The notes beneath the pieces were generated by a model. The model was not told the origin of the DNA and did no database searches. It worked only from the letters and a program-made list of their open reading frames with translations. From an uncultured Clostridia bacterium (GTDB taxonomy: Bacteria; Bacillota; Clostridia; Oscillospirales; Ruminococcaceae): a stretch of 64,000 nt of DNA. A program made the translations under genes and the position numbers. Below are positions 44,946-53,821 of the stretch, one piece after another (position 1 is the stretch's first letter; the number at the start of each line of letters is the position of its first letter). Location of the stretch: positions 1 through 64,000 of the forward strand of contig CANQKD010000012.1 in assembly GCA_947624375.1 (NCBI GenBank). The letters are read 5' to 3'.

Positions 44946-47816
44946 ATGCTTACTTTGCTTCTTCGCAAAATGCGGAATACAAAATGGATGGTGCTCTGCC
45001 TGCTTATAGGCTTTGTAATGGCGTCTGCAATGCTCAGTACCATACCTATCTATATGAATGCCTCGCTGAAACGTATGCTGGTAAAGGATATGGAGGAGCT
45101 TCAGCTCACGCAGAACGTCTACCCCGGCATATACGGCGTGCAGTCGTCAATATCTTTAACTTTTACTGTAGATGAAGCTGCCGAAAAGGTCAGAGAGTAC
45201 ACAGAGCTCACACAGAAAAACTTCGATGAATTAGGTCTGCCTTCGCTGAATGAAAAGCTCGTTCTTATAGATGACTATGACTACGTTACTTCTATAGTTT
45301 CGTCCGAGGGCAACTCCAGGTCGTCGGTAAAGGTAGGCTCTATGACTAATATAGAAGATCACATCAGCATAGTTGACGGCAGAATGTATACCCCCGGCAG
45401 GCGCAGCGACGGCGTTTATGAAGTTATCGCCACCGAGCAGGCGCTGAAACTTTCGGGGCTTACCACAAATACCGTCTATGATGTCATAAGCTCTTTTGAT
45501 ATAGAGGGCTCAAACCCCATGAAGATAGAGATAGTCGGTATGTTCACCGTAGGCGATAACAACGATGCCTACTGGTCGGAGGGTCTTGACAGCACCTATC
45601 TCAATACCGTTTTTATGGATCACGATACCTTTTTAGAAGGTCCCGTGGCAAACCGCAACTGCACCATTTCAAGCTTTTCAATGAGATATTCTATAGACTA
45701 TCAGAATATGGATATGACAGACCTTGAAAGCCTGAACGAAATGCTCTTGCAGCAGAAAAAATCATTTACATATAAAAATATAAAATTTTCGTTCCCCGCA
45801 ATGGAGATACTGCAAGACTATGAAGGCCGCGCCCACCAGCTGAAAATGATACTCTGGCTGATACAGATACCCGTAATGCTGATGATAGTTTTCTATCTGT
45901 TCATGGTGTCGCAGCTGAATGTCGAGCAGGAAAAGAACGAGATAGCCGTCTTCAAAAGCCGCGGCGCATCTTCATTCCAGATATTCAGGATATACGCCTT
46001 AGAATCCCTTGTTCTGGGCGTGTTTACCGCTATCATAGGACCTTTCCTCGCTATGGGCTTCTGTACCGTGCTGGGCGCTTCCAACGGCTTTTTAGAGTTT
46101 GTAAACAGGACCGCCCTGCCTATAAAACTTACTGTAGATGCCTTTTTGTATTCGCTGCTGGCGGCGGCAGTGTTCTTTATAACCACCATGGCGCCTATAA
46201 TCCCTGCCGCAAGGGTCTCTATAGTAGAGCACAAACAGCGCAAGGCACGCAAGAAAAAGCGCCCCCTGTGGGAAAAACTTTTCTTGGATATAATACTCAT
46301 CGGCGGCTCTGTCGGCTGGCTGTACTACTATAATTACAGTCAGGAAAACCTGGTAGACAACGGCATGGTAGAAGCCTCGCAGACCGTAAACCCAATGCTT
46401 TTCGTGGCATCTACCGCATTTATACTAGGCTGCGCACTGTTTATAGTAAGGCTTCACCCTCTTATAATAAGGCTGATATACCTCATCGGCAAGAAAAAGT
46501 GGTCGCCTGCCGCCTATGTATCACTAAATAACATCGGCAGATCTTCCACCGGGCGCGAGCGTTTTCTCATGGTATTTTTAATACTCACCGTGTCGCTTGG
46601 CGTGTTCTTTGCAAATACCGCAAGAGCTATCAACTTAAACGCCGAAGAAAGAGTTACATATTCTATGGGCTGCGATGCCGTTATAAGCGAAAACTGGGAA
46701 ACACAAGCGGTAACTACCTATAACGACGACGGCGAAGAAGTGCAGACCGTTTCTTATACCGAACCGGTCATCGAGCGTTTTTCAGACCTTAAAGGCGTAG
46801 ATAACATAGCACGCGTTTTAAAAATCGATGATGTAACTATATCGGGCGCTTGTATAGCAAAACCTGTGGAGAGATCAAGACAATACGGCAGAGACAGCAT
46901 GGAGCAGCCCACTGTGGATACCGTTTCAGACTGCAACATAATGGCGGTAGTGCCCGGCGAGTTTGCAAAGGTAGTGCAGCCTATTGACAGGCTTCTGCCC
47001 GTGCATATAAATAACTATCTCAACGGTCTTAACAATTGCAGCTCGGGCGTTATACTTTCATCTTCTTTCAGAGATAAATATACCGTAAAGCTCGGCGATA
47101 CCGTCACAGTCAAGATAGGCGATAATTCCGACTTTGAAGCGGTAGTTATAGCCTTTGCCGAGTTCTGGCCGTCGCTCAACCCCTATGAGCATCAGGATTT
47201 TGCCGTGTTCAACTATAACTATGTATCGGCAAATACCGAGCCATATCCCTATGAAGTGTGGGCAGACCTTGACGACAGCGTTACCACCGCGGAATTTTAT
47301 CAGTCTATAGACGACAGCGATATAGACTTAGCAACAGTCACCTCCGCCAGACAGGAGAAAATAAACGAAAAGAACGACCCCATGCTGCAAGGTCTCAACG
47401 GCGCGCTTACATTGGGCTTTATCACCATAATGGTAATGTGTATCATAGGCTTCCTGATATACTGGATACTCTCGATAAAGGGCAGAACGCTCCAGTTCGG
47501 CATACTGCGTGCTATGGGCATGAAGTTCAGAGAGATCATCGCCATGATAATATACGAGCAGCTTTTAGTTTCAGCGGTCGCTATAGTAATGGCGTTCGTA
47601 GTAGGCTACTATGCAGGCAAGCTGTATATACCTCTGTTTGAGAGCGTATACGGCGCACAGGAAATGGTGCCGCGCCTCGAGGTGATCTCACAGCGCAGCG
47701 ACTATTATAAGATATACGCTATAATAGCCCTCATGCTGCTTATCGGCATAGCCGTCCTCGGCAGGCTTATCTCAAAGATAAACATCAGCAAAGCGCTAAA
47801 ACTCGGCGAAGAATAA
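44946..47816 (+). CDS. FtsX-like ABC transporter permease
   Basis: 956-residue membrane protein with two FtsX-type units. A membrane anchor near residues 14-36 is followed by an extracellular domain, three helices at about 300-420 (MILWLIQIPVMLMIVFYLFMVSQLNVEQEKNEIAVFKSRGAS is the conserved helix-to-loop block), a helix pair near 450-515, a second extracellular domain, then three more helices at about 815-950 containing FGILRAMGMKFREI. This is the layout of MacB/LolC-like mechanotransmission permeases. No ABC ATPase lies next to it, so its ATPase must be encoded elsewhere. Operon with the adaptor; ends at a terminator. Confidence 0.88.
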   Translation: MLTLLLRKMRNTKWMVLCLLIGFVMASAMLSTIPIYMNASLKRMLVKDMEELQLTQNVYPGIYGVQSSISLTFTVDEAAEKVREYTELTQKNFDELGLPSLNEKLVLIDDYDYVTSIVSSEGNSRSSVKVGSMTNIEDHISIVDGRMYTPGRRSDGVYEVIATEQALKLSGLTTNTVYDVISSFDIEGSNPMKIEIVGMFTVGDNNDAYWSEGLDSTYLNTVFMDHDTFLEGPVANRNCTISSFSMRYSIDYQNMDMTDLESLNEMLLQQKKSFTYKNIKFSFPAMEILQDYEGRAHQLKMILWLIQIPVMLMIVFYLFMVSQLNVEQEKNEIAVFKSRGASSFQIFRIYALESLVLGVFTAIIGPFLAMGFCTVLGASNGFLEFVNRTALPIKLTVDAFLYSLLAAAVFFITTMAPIIPAARVSIVEHKQRKARKKKRPLWEKLFLDIILIGGSVGWLYYYNYSQENLVDNGMVEASQTVNPMLFVASTAFILGCALFIVRLHPLIIRLIYLIGKKKWSPAAYVSLNNIGRSSTGRERFLMVFLILTVSLGVFFANTARAINLNAEERVTYSMGCDAVISENWETQAVTTYNDDGEEVQTVSYTEPVIERFSDLKGVDNIARVLKIDDVTISGACIAKPVERSRQYGRDSMEQPTVDTVSDCNIMAVVPGEFAKVVQPIDRLLPVHINNYLNGLNNCSSGVILSSSFRDKYTVKLGDTVTVKIGDNSDFEAVVIAFAEFWPSLNPYEHQDFAVFNYNYVSANTEPYPYEVWADLDDSVTTAEFYQSIDDSDIDLATVTSARQEKINEKNDPMLQGLNGALTLGFITIMVMCIIGFLIYWILSIKGRTLQFGILRAMGMKFREIIAMIIYEQLLVSAVAIVMAFVVGYYAGKLYIPLFESVYGAQEMVPRLEVISQRSDYYKIYAIIALMLLIGIAVLGRLISKINISKALKLGEE

Positions 47817-47854
47817 TATCCCATAAAATAATAGCATTTCAAGCAAAAACAAAG

Positions 47855-47890
47855 CAGGTCTGCTTCACCTAAGAAACAGACCTGTTTTTT
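47855..47890. terminator. Terminator between the permease gene and ptsI
   Basis: CAGGTCTG/CAGACCTG, eight perfect pairs around a 14-base loop, with TTTTTT in the plus direction and a shorter T-rich run in the minus direction. Serves the convergent ends of the permease gene and ptsI. Confidence 0.8.
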
Positions 47891-47900
47891 CTGTATATTT

Positions 47901-49523
47901 TTAGTATGCCTTTCCGCTGCGCACCGCACCCCTCAGCGGCAGTATCGTTTTGGGCGATACCGAAAATTCGTCCGCGCCCATCTTCAAAAACTGCTCCGTC
48001 AGCGATGTGTCAGCCGCAGATTCACCGCAAATGCCTGCCCATATACCGTTTGCGTGTGCAGCCCTTATCGTCTCTTGAATAAGTTTCATCACCGCCGGGT
48101 GAGCCACATCGTAAAACCGCTCCAGAGCGCTTCCCTGCCTGTCAGCCGCCAGAGTGTACTGCGTAAGGTCGTTAGTGCCAACCGAGAAAAAGTCAGCTTC
48201 TTTCGCCAGATCATCGGCAATAAGCGCCGCAGCAGGCGTTTCCACCATTATGCCTATCGGTACGTGCTCATCAAACGCAATGCCCTTTTCGCTGAGCTCC
48301 TCGCGCACCTCGCGGCATATCCGCTTTGCATCTATAAGCTCCCATAAACCTGCCACCATCGGGAACATTATCAGCATCCTGCCAAAGACCGATGCCTTGT
48401 AAAGCGCCCTCAGCTGCGTTTTGAATATGTCGGGACGAGTAAGGCACAGCCTTATGCCCCTCATGCCAAGCTCGGGGTTGTGCTCTCTTTCAAGACCCAG
48501 ATATTCGGCGTTCTTGTCCGCACCAATGTCAATCGTGCGAATTATAACTTCCCTGCCCTCCATTTTCTTCAGTACCGAAGAATACGCTTCAAACTGCTGC
48601 TCCTCCGTCGGCAAAGAACCGCTTTCCAAAAACAGAAATTCGCTCCTGAAAAGCCCTATGCCTGCCGCATCGTTTTCCAGTACGTACTTCACATCAGCAG
48701 GCGAGGCAATGTTTGCATATACCTTGATGTTCTTACCGTCCTCTGTAACATCGGGCTTGCCGCGCAGAGCATCCATTCGCCGCTTCTGAGCGTTTTCATG
48801 CTGCCGCTTTTTTTCAAGCTCCCTCATCATGCGCTCGTCAGGATCTATAACAGCCATGCCCTCGCTGCCGTCCATCACCGCGTAACGACCGTCAAGTTCA
48901 CTTGCAAGCTTGTCGCCAATGCCTATTATAGCAGGTATGCCTAAATTCCGCGCCAGAATAGCCGTGTGACTGTTCTTGCTGCCGTTTATAAGAATGAAAC
49001 CGAGTATCGTAGATCTGTCAAGCAGAACCGTCTCGCTCGGGCTCAGATCATCAGCCGCAATTATCACCGGCGAGGTCGGCACACCGCTCTCCTGCTCCAG
49101 ACTGCCGGACAAGATATTTATCAGTCTGTTGCTGACATCGTCAACGTCCGCGCTGCGCTCTCGCATATAGTCGTTTTCCATCGAAGAAAACATCTGCGAA
49201 AAGCGCTTGCCTACCACCTCAACGGCTGCCTCCGCGTTTACAGAGCTTTCGACTATTTCTTTCTCTATTGCCTCAACAAAGTCGGGGTCGCGAAGCATGA
49301 GCCTGTGCGTTTCAAAAAGATCTGCCGCATCGCCGCCCTCCTGCCTCTGTGCCATTTCAAGCAGCTGTGCGGAAGCATCGTTGGCAGCCTCTCTCCAGCG
49401 TTTTATCTCCCTGTCGGTGTCCGAAACGCTTATTTTCTCCACCGCGCATTTTGAGTGCCTGAAAAACCGTATCTTCCCGTATGCAATGCCCGAAGATACC
49501 CCTGTTCCGTTCAATACTATCAT
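47901..49523 (-). CDS. ptsI: PTS enzyme I (phosphoenolpyruvate-protein phosphotransferase)
   Basis: 540-residue general PTS enzyme that passes phosphate from PEP to HPr. N-terminal HPr-binding domain, then the phospho-histidine site GSKNSHTAILARNLGIPAI, and a C-terminal PEP-binding TIM barrel (GIGLFRSEFLFL, TIDIGADK, NPELGMRGIRLCL, GTNDLTQYTLAADRQ, GICGESAAD). The last motif usually reads CGEMAGD, so CGESAAD is a mild variant. ATG 49523 follows AGAGGTG; an upstream in-frame GTG overlaps that site. Directly follows ptsH. Confidence 0.96.
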   Translation of the reverse strand: MIVLNGTGVSSGIAYGKIRFFRHSKCAVEKISVSDTDREIKRWREAANDASAQLLEMAQRQEGGDAADLFETHRLMLRDPDFVEAIEKEIVESSVNAEAAVEVVGKRFSQMFSSMENDYMRERSADVDDVSNRLINILSGSLEQESGVPTSPVIIAADDLSPSETVLLDRSTILGFILINGSKNSHTAILARNLGIPAIIGIGDKLASELDGRYAVMDGSEGMAVIDPDERMMRELEKKRQHENAQKRRMDALRGKPDVTEDGKNIKVYANIASPADVKYVLENDAAGIGLFRSEFLFLESGSLPTEEQQFEAYSSVLKKMEGREVIIRTIDIGADKNAEYLGLEREHNPELGMRGIRLCLTRPDIFKTQLRALYKASVFGRMLIMFPMVAGLWELIDAKRICREVREELSEKGIAFDEHVPIGIMVETPAAALIADDLAKEADFFSVGTNDLTQYTLAADRQGSALERFYDVAHPAVMKLIQETIRAAHANGIWAGICGESAADTSLTEQFLKMGADEFSVSPKTILPLRGAVRSGKAY

Positions 49524-49536
49524 ACAGCTCACCTCT

Positions 49537-49797
49537 TCAGATGCTGTGTTCCGTCATAAACCGTTTTATTCCGTCCGCGGCAGTGCTCTCGTCGCTGCCC
49601 TCTACCTTTATTTTTATGCTGTCGCCGCACCTTATGTCAAGACCCATAAGAGCGAAAAGCTGCGAAGTCTGTGCGCCCCTGCCGTCTTTTTCGACGGTCA
49701 CGCAGCTTTTGTACTGTGCCGCTTTTCTTGCCAGCTGCCCGGCAGGCCGAGCGTGCAAGCCACACGTGCCGCATACCGTGTATAAAAATTCTTCCAT
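49537..49797 (-). CDS. ptsH: HPr-like phosphocarrier protein without Ser46
   Basis: 86-residue HPr. The active-site GLHARPAG places His15 correctly, so phosphate transfer from enzyme I is expected. Gap-free counting from His15 puts glutamine at position 46 (TSQLFALMGL instead of the usual LKSIMGVMSL), so the serine that HPr kinase modifies in Firmicutes is absent; Ser45 is adjacent. ATG 49797 follows AAAAGGCAG. It heads the ptsHI operon, with the composite repeat immediately upstream. A catabolite-type HPr or a paralogue specialised for transport are both possible. Confidence 0.9.
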   Translation of the reverse strand: MEEFLYTVCGTCGLHARPAGQLARKAAQYKSCVTVEKDGRGAQTSQLFALMGLDIRCGDSIKIKVEGSDESTAADGIKRFMTEHSI

Positions 49798-49815
49798 ATT
49801 TTTTCTGCCTTTTGT

Positions 49816-50643
49816 TTTTTATATTTGCGCTTACGCGCACCCTGCGGAGCTGTTCAACGCTCCAATTTTATTTTGGTTATCTTCACATTTTGAGTAAGCT
49901 ACCACGTTGCGCAATTAAACTGTATTTTTTCAGCGAGTGCGTTAAATCTCAAAAGTTGTAAGCCCTGTCAAGAAAGGAAAAGTTTTCGATCGACCCTTTT
50001 TCAAAAGGGTCGCAGGGGTACGGGGGCGGCGCCCCCGAAAACGCGATAGGCGCTCTGCTGCTAGAGGTTAGAAGCGAGAAGTTAGAAGTAAGAAGCTGTT
50101 TTTAAGGCTTTGCGGCAGTTTGCCATATCTGCGATTTAGATTTAGAGGCAAGAGGCAAGACGAGCGTTTTGAAAAATTTGTGATAAACTATAAAAAGCAA
50201 TTTCTTGCCTCTTGCTTCTCGTTATCTTGCCTCTAATAGCTGAGCCTCCCCTAGTTGTAGCGCAACGCTCTCTTTCCGCGTTCTCTCAGAGAACGCCGTA
50301 CAATGTGAAAAATCTATAACAAGTAAAACTCGCGAAAGTATCAGCACACTCAAAATGAAAAGAAAACCGAACTAAAGAGGGCGTTGAACGCGCTCCTGCG
50401 CCGCGTGTAAGCGCAAACTTTAACAAAGCTTTTGCGCACGCAAGCGCGCGCAGGAAAGAAAGTCAAGGTCTTTTCATAGGAAAATCCCTCTCTTGCAGGG
50501 ATTTTCCTCTTGAAAAACAATCCACCGGATTGTTTTTCAATTCACCTTTTTCGGAGCGCATTCCGTATTGTGGGGCTCCGCCCCACGCCCCGCGCCCCTT
50601 TTGAAAAAGGGTCGATCGAAAACTTTTAGTTTCCTGACAAGAT
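49816..50643. repeat. Composite noncoding repeat, copy B (full length, inverted ends)
   Basis: An 830-base gap without a credible gene. A GCGCTTACGCGCA block (49816-49862) and about 100 less characteristic bases precede the element proper, about 49965-50641. Its left end (CTGTCAAGAAAGGAAAAG, then hairpin CGACCCTTTT/AAAAGGGTCG, then CGGGGGC/GCCCCCG) recurs inverted at the right end (50560-50641). Between them, read on the minus strand, come the GTGAATT hairpin module (about 50560-50405), the GGCGTTCT/AGAACGC hairpin (50297-50277) and the heptamer-rich module (50240-50061), in the same order as copy A. The right end stops two bases before the GH32 stop codon. Confidence 0.88.
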
Positions 50644-52044
50644 TTAAAAGTTTTGCGTACTGTGGAACGATGATGCGTTCATTGTGTCTTGGAGGCTAAA
50701 CAGTTTCCCATTTACCCCCGTAACCGCCAGCGAAAACTCCTCTTCTTCGGGGAAAAACCTCGTCGATACCACCGCTTCACCGCCGTTTAAATATATCTCC
50801 ACCGCCGTCGTGTCAAACAGCGCGCGTATGCTCCGGCAGTTTTCCAGCAAAGTCTTGCGGCTCGTTCTTCCGCCGCTCGCCCTCACGTCAAAATGCTCCA
50901 GCAAAAACACTCCGCCGTCAAAGCTCAGCCGAAGCGCGTTTCCCAGCGTTATGCAAAACTTTTCCTGCGTGTATGCGCTTATCTCAAACGGCAGGCGCAC
51001 ATTATAAACACCTGTGCTATTTATATGATAACACTCTTTTCGCAGTTTTTCAAGTTCTTTTATAGGAATTCGGCAAATTTTTCCGTTTTTCACCACCAGC
51101 TCGCACGGCACAGAAAGACAATGCTGCCTCTCAAACCCCTCGGCGTATGACGTATATCCGCAGTCTGTCATGCCCAGCCAGCCTATCATTATCCGCCGCC
51201 CGTCAGGAGACAAAAACGTCTGCGGCGCGTAAAAATCAAACCCCGTGTCCCATTCGGTAAAGCCAAAAGGTGTTATGTCATCTGTAAAAAAGTACCCCGA
51301 CTGATACATATTGCAAAAGCGGCTGTCACAGTGTATAAGCCCCTGCGGACATACGCTCAGCACCTCTTTGCCGCCCAGCTCAAACAGGTCGGGGCATTCC
51401 CACATATAGCCGAAATATTCCTGCGTTTCTATCCGCGATGAATACCGCCACTTCACGCCGTCATCACTTTCGTATATCAGAGCGCAGCCCGTGTCCTCGG
51501 CAGTGCGCCCACCCAGTATCATTTTGTATACGCCGCCCTGCCGCCATACTTTCGGGTCGCGTACATGGCAGGTCATTCCCTCGGGAAAATCAGCGTTCGT
51601 CATAAGCAGCCGCTTGCCCTCAAACACCTGCCCGTCCGCGCTGTGAACGCAAAGAACGTTTTGCTCTCTGCCTCGTGTGATGTAGTCATAGTCGCCCTTG
51701 TGCATAACGTTTCCCGTGTAGTATAAATACATCTCGCCGTCTTTTTCTATCGCACTGCCCGAGTATGCCCCGTCACGGTCGTATCGGCAGGCAGGGCGCA
51801 CAGCTATGCCGTCATACCGCCAGTTTATCATGTCCTCGCTCGAGTAATGCCCCCAGCATCGCGGCGTTTCACCTTCGGGGCTTTTCGGCGAATACTGAAA
51901 AAACACATGGTATCTCCCTGCAAAATAGCACAGCCCGTTGGGGTCGTTGAGCCACCCGTCAGGCGGTTCTAAGTGAAAACAAAGTCTACGCTCTCTCATG
52001 CTGTCATACGCCTCGTTACGCCGAAACGTATCTCCTTTCGCCAA
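50644..52044 (-). CDS. Glycoside hydrolase family 32 (sucrose-6-phosphate hydrolase/fructanase type)
   Basis: 466-residue beta-fructosidase. The nucleophile motif is WLNDPNG near residue 31, the transition-state motif HVRDPKV near 160, and the acid-base motif WECPDLF near 215, followed by the C-terminal beta-sandwich. No signal peptide, so it should act on sugar phosphates or short fructans in the cytoplasm; PTS genes nearby fit sucrose-6-phosphate. The start is unsettled: TTG 52044 has no ribosome site, while ATG 51999 has GAGG 11 bases upstream but leaves little sequence before the first motif. Its stop codon lies in sequence resembling the flank of the neighbouring repeat. Confidence 0.9.
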   Translation of the reverse strand: MAKGDTFRRNEAYDSMRERRLCFHLEPPDGWLNDPNGLCYFAGRYHVFFQYSPKSPEGETPRCWGHYSSEDMINWRYDGIAVRPACRYDRDGAYSGSAIEKDGEMYLYYTGNVMHKGDYDYITRGREQNVLCVHSADGQVFEGKRLLMTNADFPEGMTCHVRDPKVWRQGGVYKMILGGRTAEDTGCALIYESDDGVKWRYSSRIETQEYFGYMWECPDLFELGGKEVLSVCPQGLIHCDSRFCNMYQSGYFFTDDITPFGFTEWDTGFDFYAPQTFLSPDGRRIMIGWLGMTDCGYTSYAEGFERQHCLSVPCELVVKNGKICRIPIKELEKLRKECYHINSTGVYNVRLPFEISAYTQEKFCITLGNALRLSFDGGVFLLEHFDVRASGGRTSRKTLLENCRSIRALFDTTAVEIYLNGGEAVVSTRFFPEEEEFSLAVTGVNGKLFSLQDTMNASSFHSTQNF

Positions 52045-52101
52045 AATATAAAAAATATCATTTATAGTTTAACCTGCACTATATAGGTATATTCATACAT
52101 T

Positions 52102-52130
52102 ATTATATCACCCTGTAATATATCTTGCAA
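52102..52130 (-). promoter_or_regulatory. Sigma-A promoter of the GH32 gene
   Basis: Minus-strand TTGCAA (52130-52125), 17-base spacer, perfect TATAAT (52107-52102). An inverted repeat TATAGT...ACTATA lies just downstream and could be a repressor site. Confidence 0.8.
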
Positions 52131-52169
52131 CATCTGCAAAAATTATTTTACTTTTTGTAAGAAAAAATG

Positions 52170-52198
52170 TTGCAAAACGCCGCCGAATATGTTATACT
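52170..52198 (+). promoter_or_regulatory. Sigma-A promoter of the SPFH gene cluster
   Basis: TTGCAA (52170-52175), 17-base spacer, TATACT (52193-52198), followed by a leader of about 40 bases with TTAAGGAGG. Confidence 0.82.
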
Positions 52199-52244
52199 AT
52201 ATGTGTATAGGCGCGGTTTTGCGCGGTATTAAGGAGGCGTTTTT

Positions 52245-53393
52245 ATGGCAGTTATAGACAGAGTAAAATTTGACGGGCTTGCCTCGCGCGATTGGATAAT
52301 CTATAAGCATCCTACCGATAAACTGGTAACGGGTACTCAGCTTATCGTCGGCGAAGGTCAGGCGGCAGTGTTTGTAAAGGGCGGCAGGATATGCGACAGC
52401 TTCGCCCCCGGTACATATACCCTTACAACGGGCAACCTGCCTATACTCAATTCAATAGTAAATATACCGTTCGGCGGCAAAACACCCTTTACGGCTGAGA
52501 TATACTATGTCAATACCGTAACAAAGCTCGACCTGCTGTGGGGCACATCAGACCCGATACAGCTTATCGACCCCAAGTACCATACAAGACTGAGAATAAG
52601 AGCCTTCGGTCAGATGGGTCTGAAGATAATGAACGTCAAGAACTTTATCTCCACCATTGTAGGCACTATGAACCCTGCCGATGTCGTAAAATACGACAAG
52701 GTAATGGACTACTATAAAGGCATACTTGTCAGCAAGGTAAAGAGCGAGATCGCCGATATCATCATCAACGATAAGATCTCCGCGCTCGAGATATCCGCAC
52801 AGCTGGACGATATATCAAAACAGCTCGAAGATATTTTAGCGCCCGAGTTTGAAGCTTTCGGCTTCAAGGTAATAAACTTCTTTATAAAGTCGATAAACTT
52901 CCCCGACCAGGATTTCGATAAGATAAACGAGATACTCGAAGATAAGGCAGAGTTTGAGATCATGGGCGATTCGCGCTATGCAGTAAAGCGTTCGTTCGAT
53001 GTATACGAAAGCGCAGCCAGTAACGAGGGCGGCGGTCTCGCAGGAGCAATAGTCGCGGGAGGAGTAGGTCTGGGCGCAGGCGCTGCCATAGCAGGCGGTA
53101 TGCAAAACCTTCCGCAAGCTTCCGTTCCCGAGAAAGATTCCGCTTTCTGCCCCAAATGCCATGCCGCAAACCCCTCGGGCTCAAAATTCTGCAACGAGTG
53201 CGGCGCGCTTATGACTAAGGCTGCCGAAGAAACTATAGCCTGTCCGCAGTGCGGCAAAGCAAACCCCGTCGGCTCAAAATTCTGTAACGAGTGCGGCGCA
53301 AAAATGGAACAGAATGTCTGCAAAAAGTGCGGCGCGCAGCTGCCTCAGGGCGTTAAGTTCTGCAACGAATGTGGTGCAAAGGTCGGTGAATAA
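52245..53393 (+). CDS. SPFH-domain protein with C-terminal zinc ribbons
   Basis: 382 residues. The N-terminal two-thirds form an SPFH/band-7-like domain of the YdjI or viral-core type (QLIVGEGQAAVFVKGGRICDSFAPGTYTL; LDDISKQLEDILAPEFEAFGFKVINFFIKSINFP). A Gly/Ala-rich linker (about 265-285) leads to zinc-ribbon motifs: CPKCHAANPSGSKFCNECG, CPQCGKANPVGSKFCNECG and CKKCGAQLPQGVKFCNECG. No membrane helix at the N-terminus. Related Bacillus proteins occur in phage-shock or membrane-stress loci. First of three clustered genes; the role is probably in membrane organisation, by inference. Confidence 0.88.
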   Translation: MAVIDRVKFDGLASRDWIIYKHPTDKLVTGTQLIVGEGQAAVFVKGGRICDSFAPGTYTLTTGNLPILNSIVNIPFGGKTPFTAEIYYVNTVTKLDLLWGTSDPIQLIDPKYHTRLRIRAFGQMGLKIMNVKNFISTIVGTMNPADVVKYDKVMDYYKGILVSKVKSEIADIIINDKISALEISAQLDDISKQLEDILAPEFEAFGFKVINFFIKSINFPDQDFDKINEILEDKAEFEIMGDSRYAVKRSFDVYESAASNEGGGLAGAIVAGGVGLGAGAAIAGGMQNLPQASVPEKDSAFCPKCHAANPSGSKFCNECGALMTKAAEETIACPQCGKANPVGSKFCNECGAKMEQNVCKKCGAQLPQGVKFCNECGAKVGE

Positions 53394-53394
53394 T

Positions 53395-53799
53395 ATGAAA
53401 AGAAATAATAACAGCGGATTTTCTACCGCTTTGGTAATATCACTGTTTCTGGCGTTTTTCCTTATCGCTATAATACTTGTTGCCATGCTCGGCGTTATGA
53501 AAGTCACCGACTATGACGCAGGCGTGCCGGCAATTATATTCGCGGCAATAAATATGCTCGCGCTCGCAATAGTCTACGGCGCAGGAGGGGCTCTTTCCAA
53601 AAAGCTCGGCGTGGGCGGCTATGCACCCGTTGCCGGAATGACGGCAGTGTATACCGTAGTCCAGCTTGTGTATATGTTCTTGGAGTATAAGACCGCAAGC
53701 CCTATTATGTATACGCTTATAAGCCTTATAATACTTTTTGTGTACTGCGCGATCATTTTGCCGATAGCATTAAACGGCGCAAAAAACAAGAATAACTGA
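53395..53799 (+). CDS. Small four-helix membrane protein
   Basis: 134 residues with four hydrophobic segments at about 10-34, 40-60, 75-95 and 103-127 and a short charged end (NGAKNKNN). ATG 53395 lies immediately after the SPFH stop with GGTCGGTGAAT upstream, so it is probably coupled. I do not recognise a family. Membership of the SPFH/TM2 cluster suggests a membrane partner of the SPFH protein. Confidence 0.7.
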   Translation: MKRNNNSGFSTALVISLFLAFFLIAIILVAMLGVMKVTDYDAGVPAIIFAAINMLALAIVYGAGGALSKKLGVGGYAPVAGMTAVYTVVQLVYMFLEYKTASPIMYTLISLIILFVYCAIILPIALNGAKNKNN

Positions 53800-53821
53800 A
53801 ATAACGAAAGGATCGATATAA

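Noticed and set aside
49816-50643. Insertion sequence or prophage remnant
   Set aside because: No transposase or integrase fragment can be read in either strand; the inverted ends support only a non-autonomous element.
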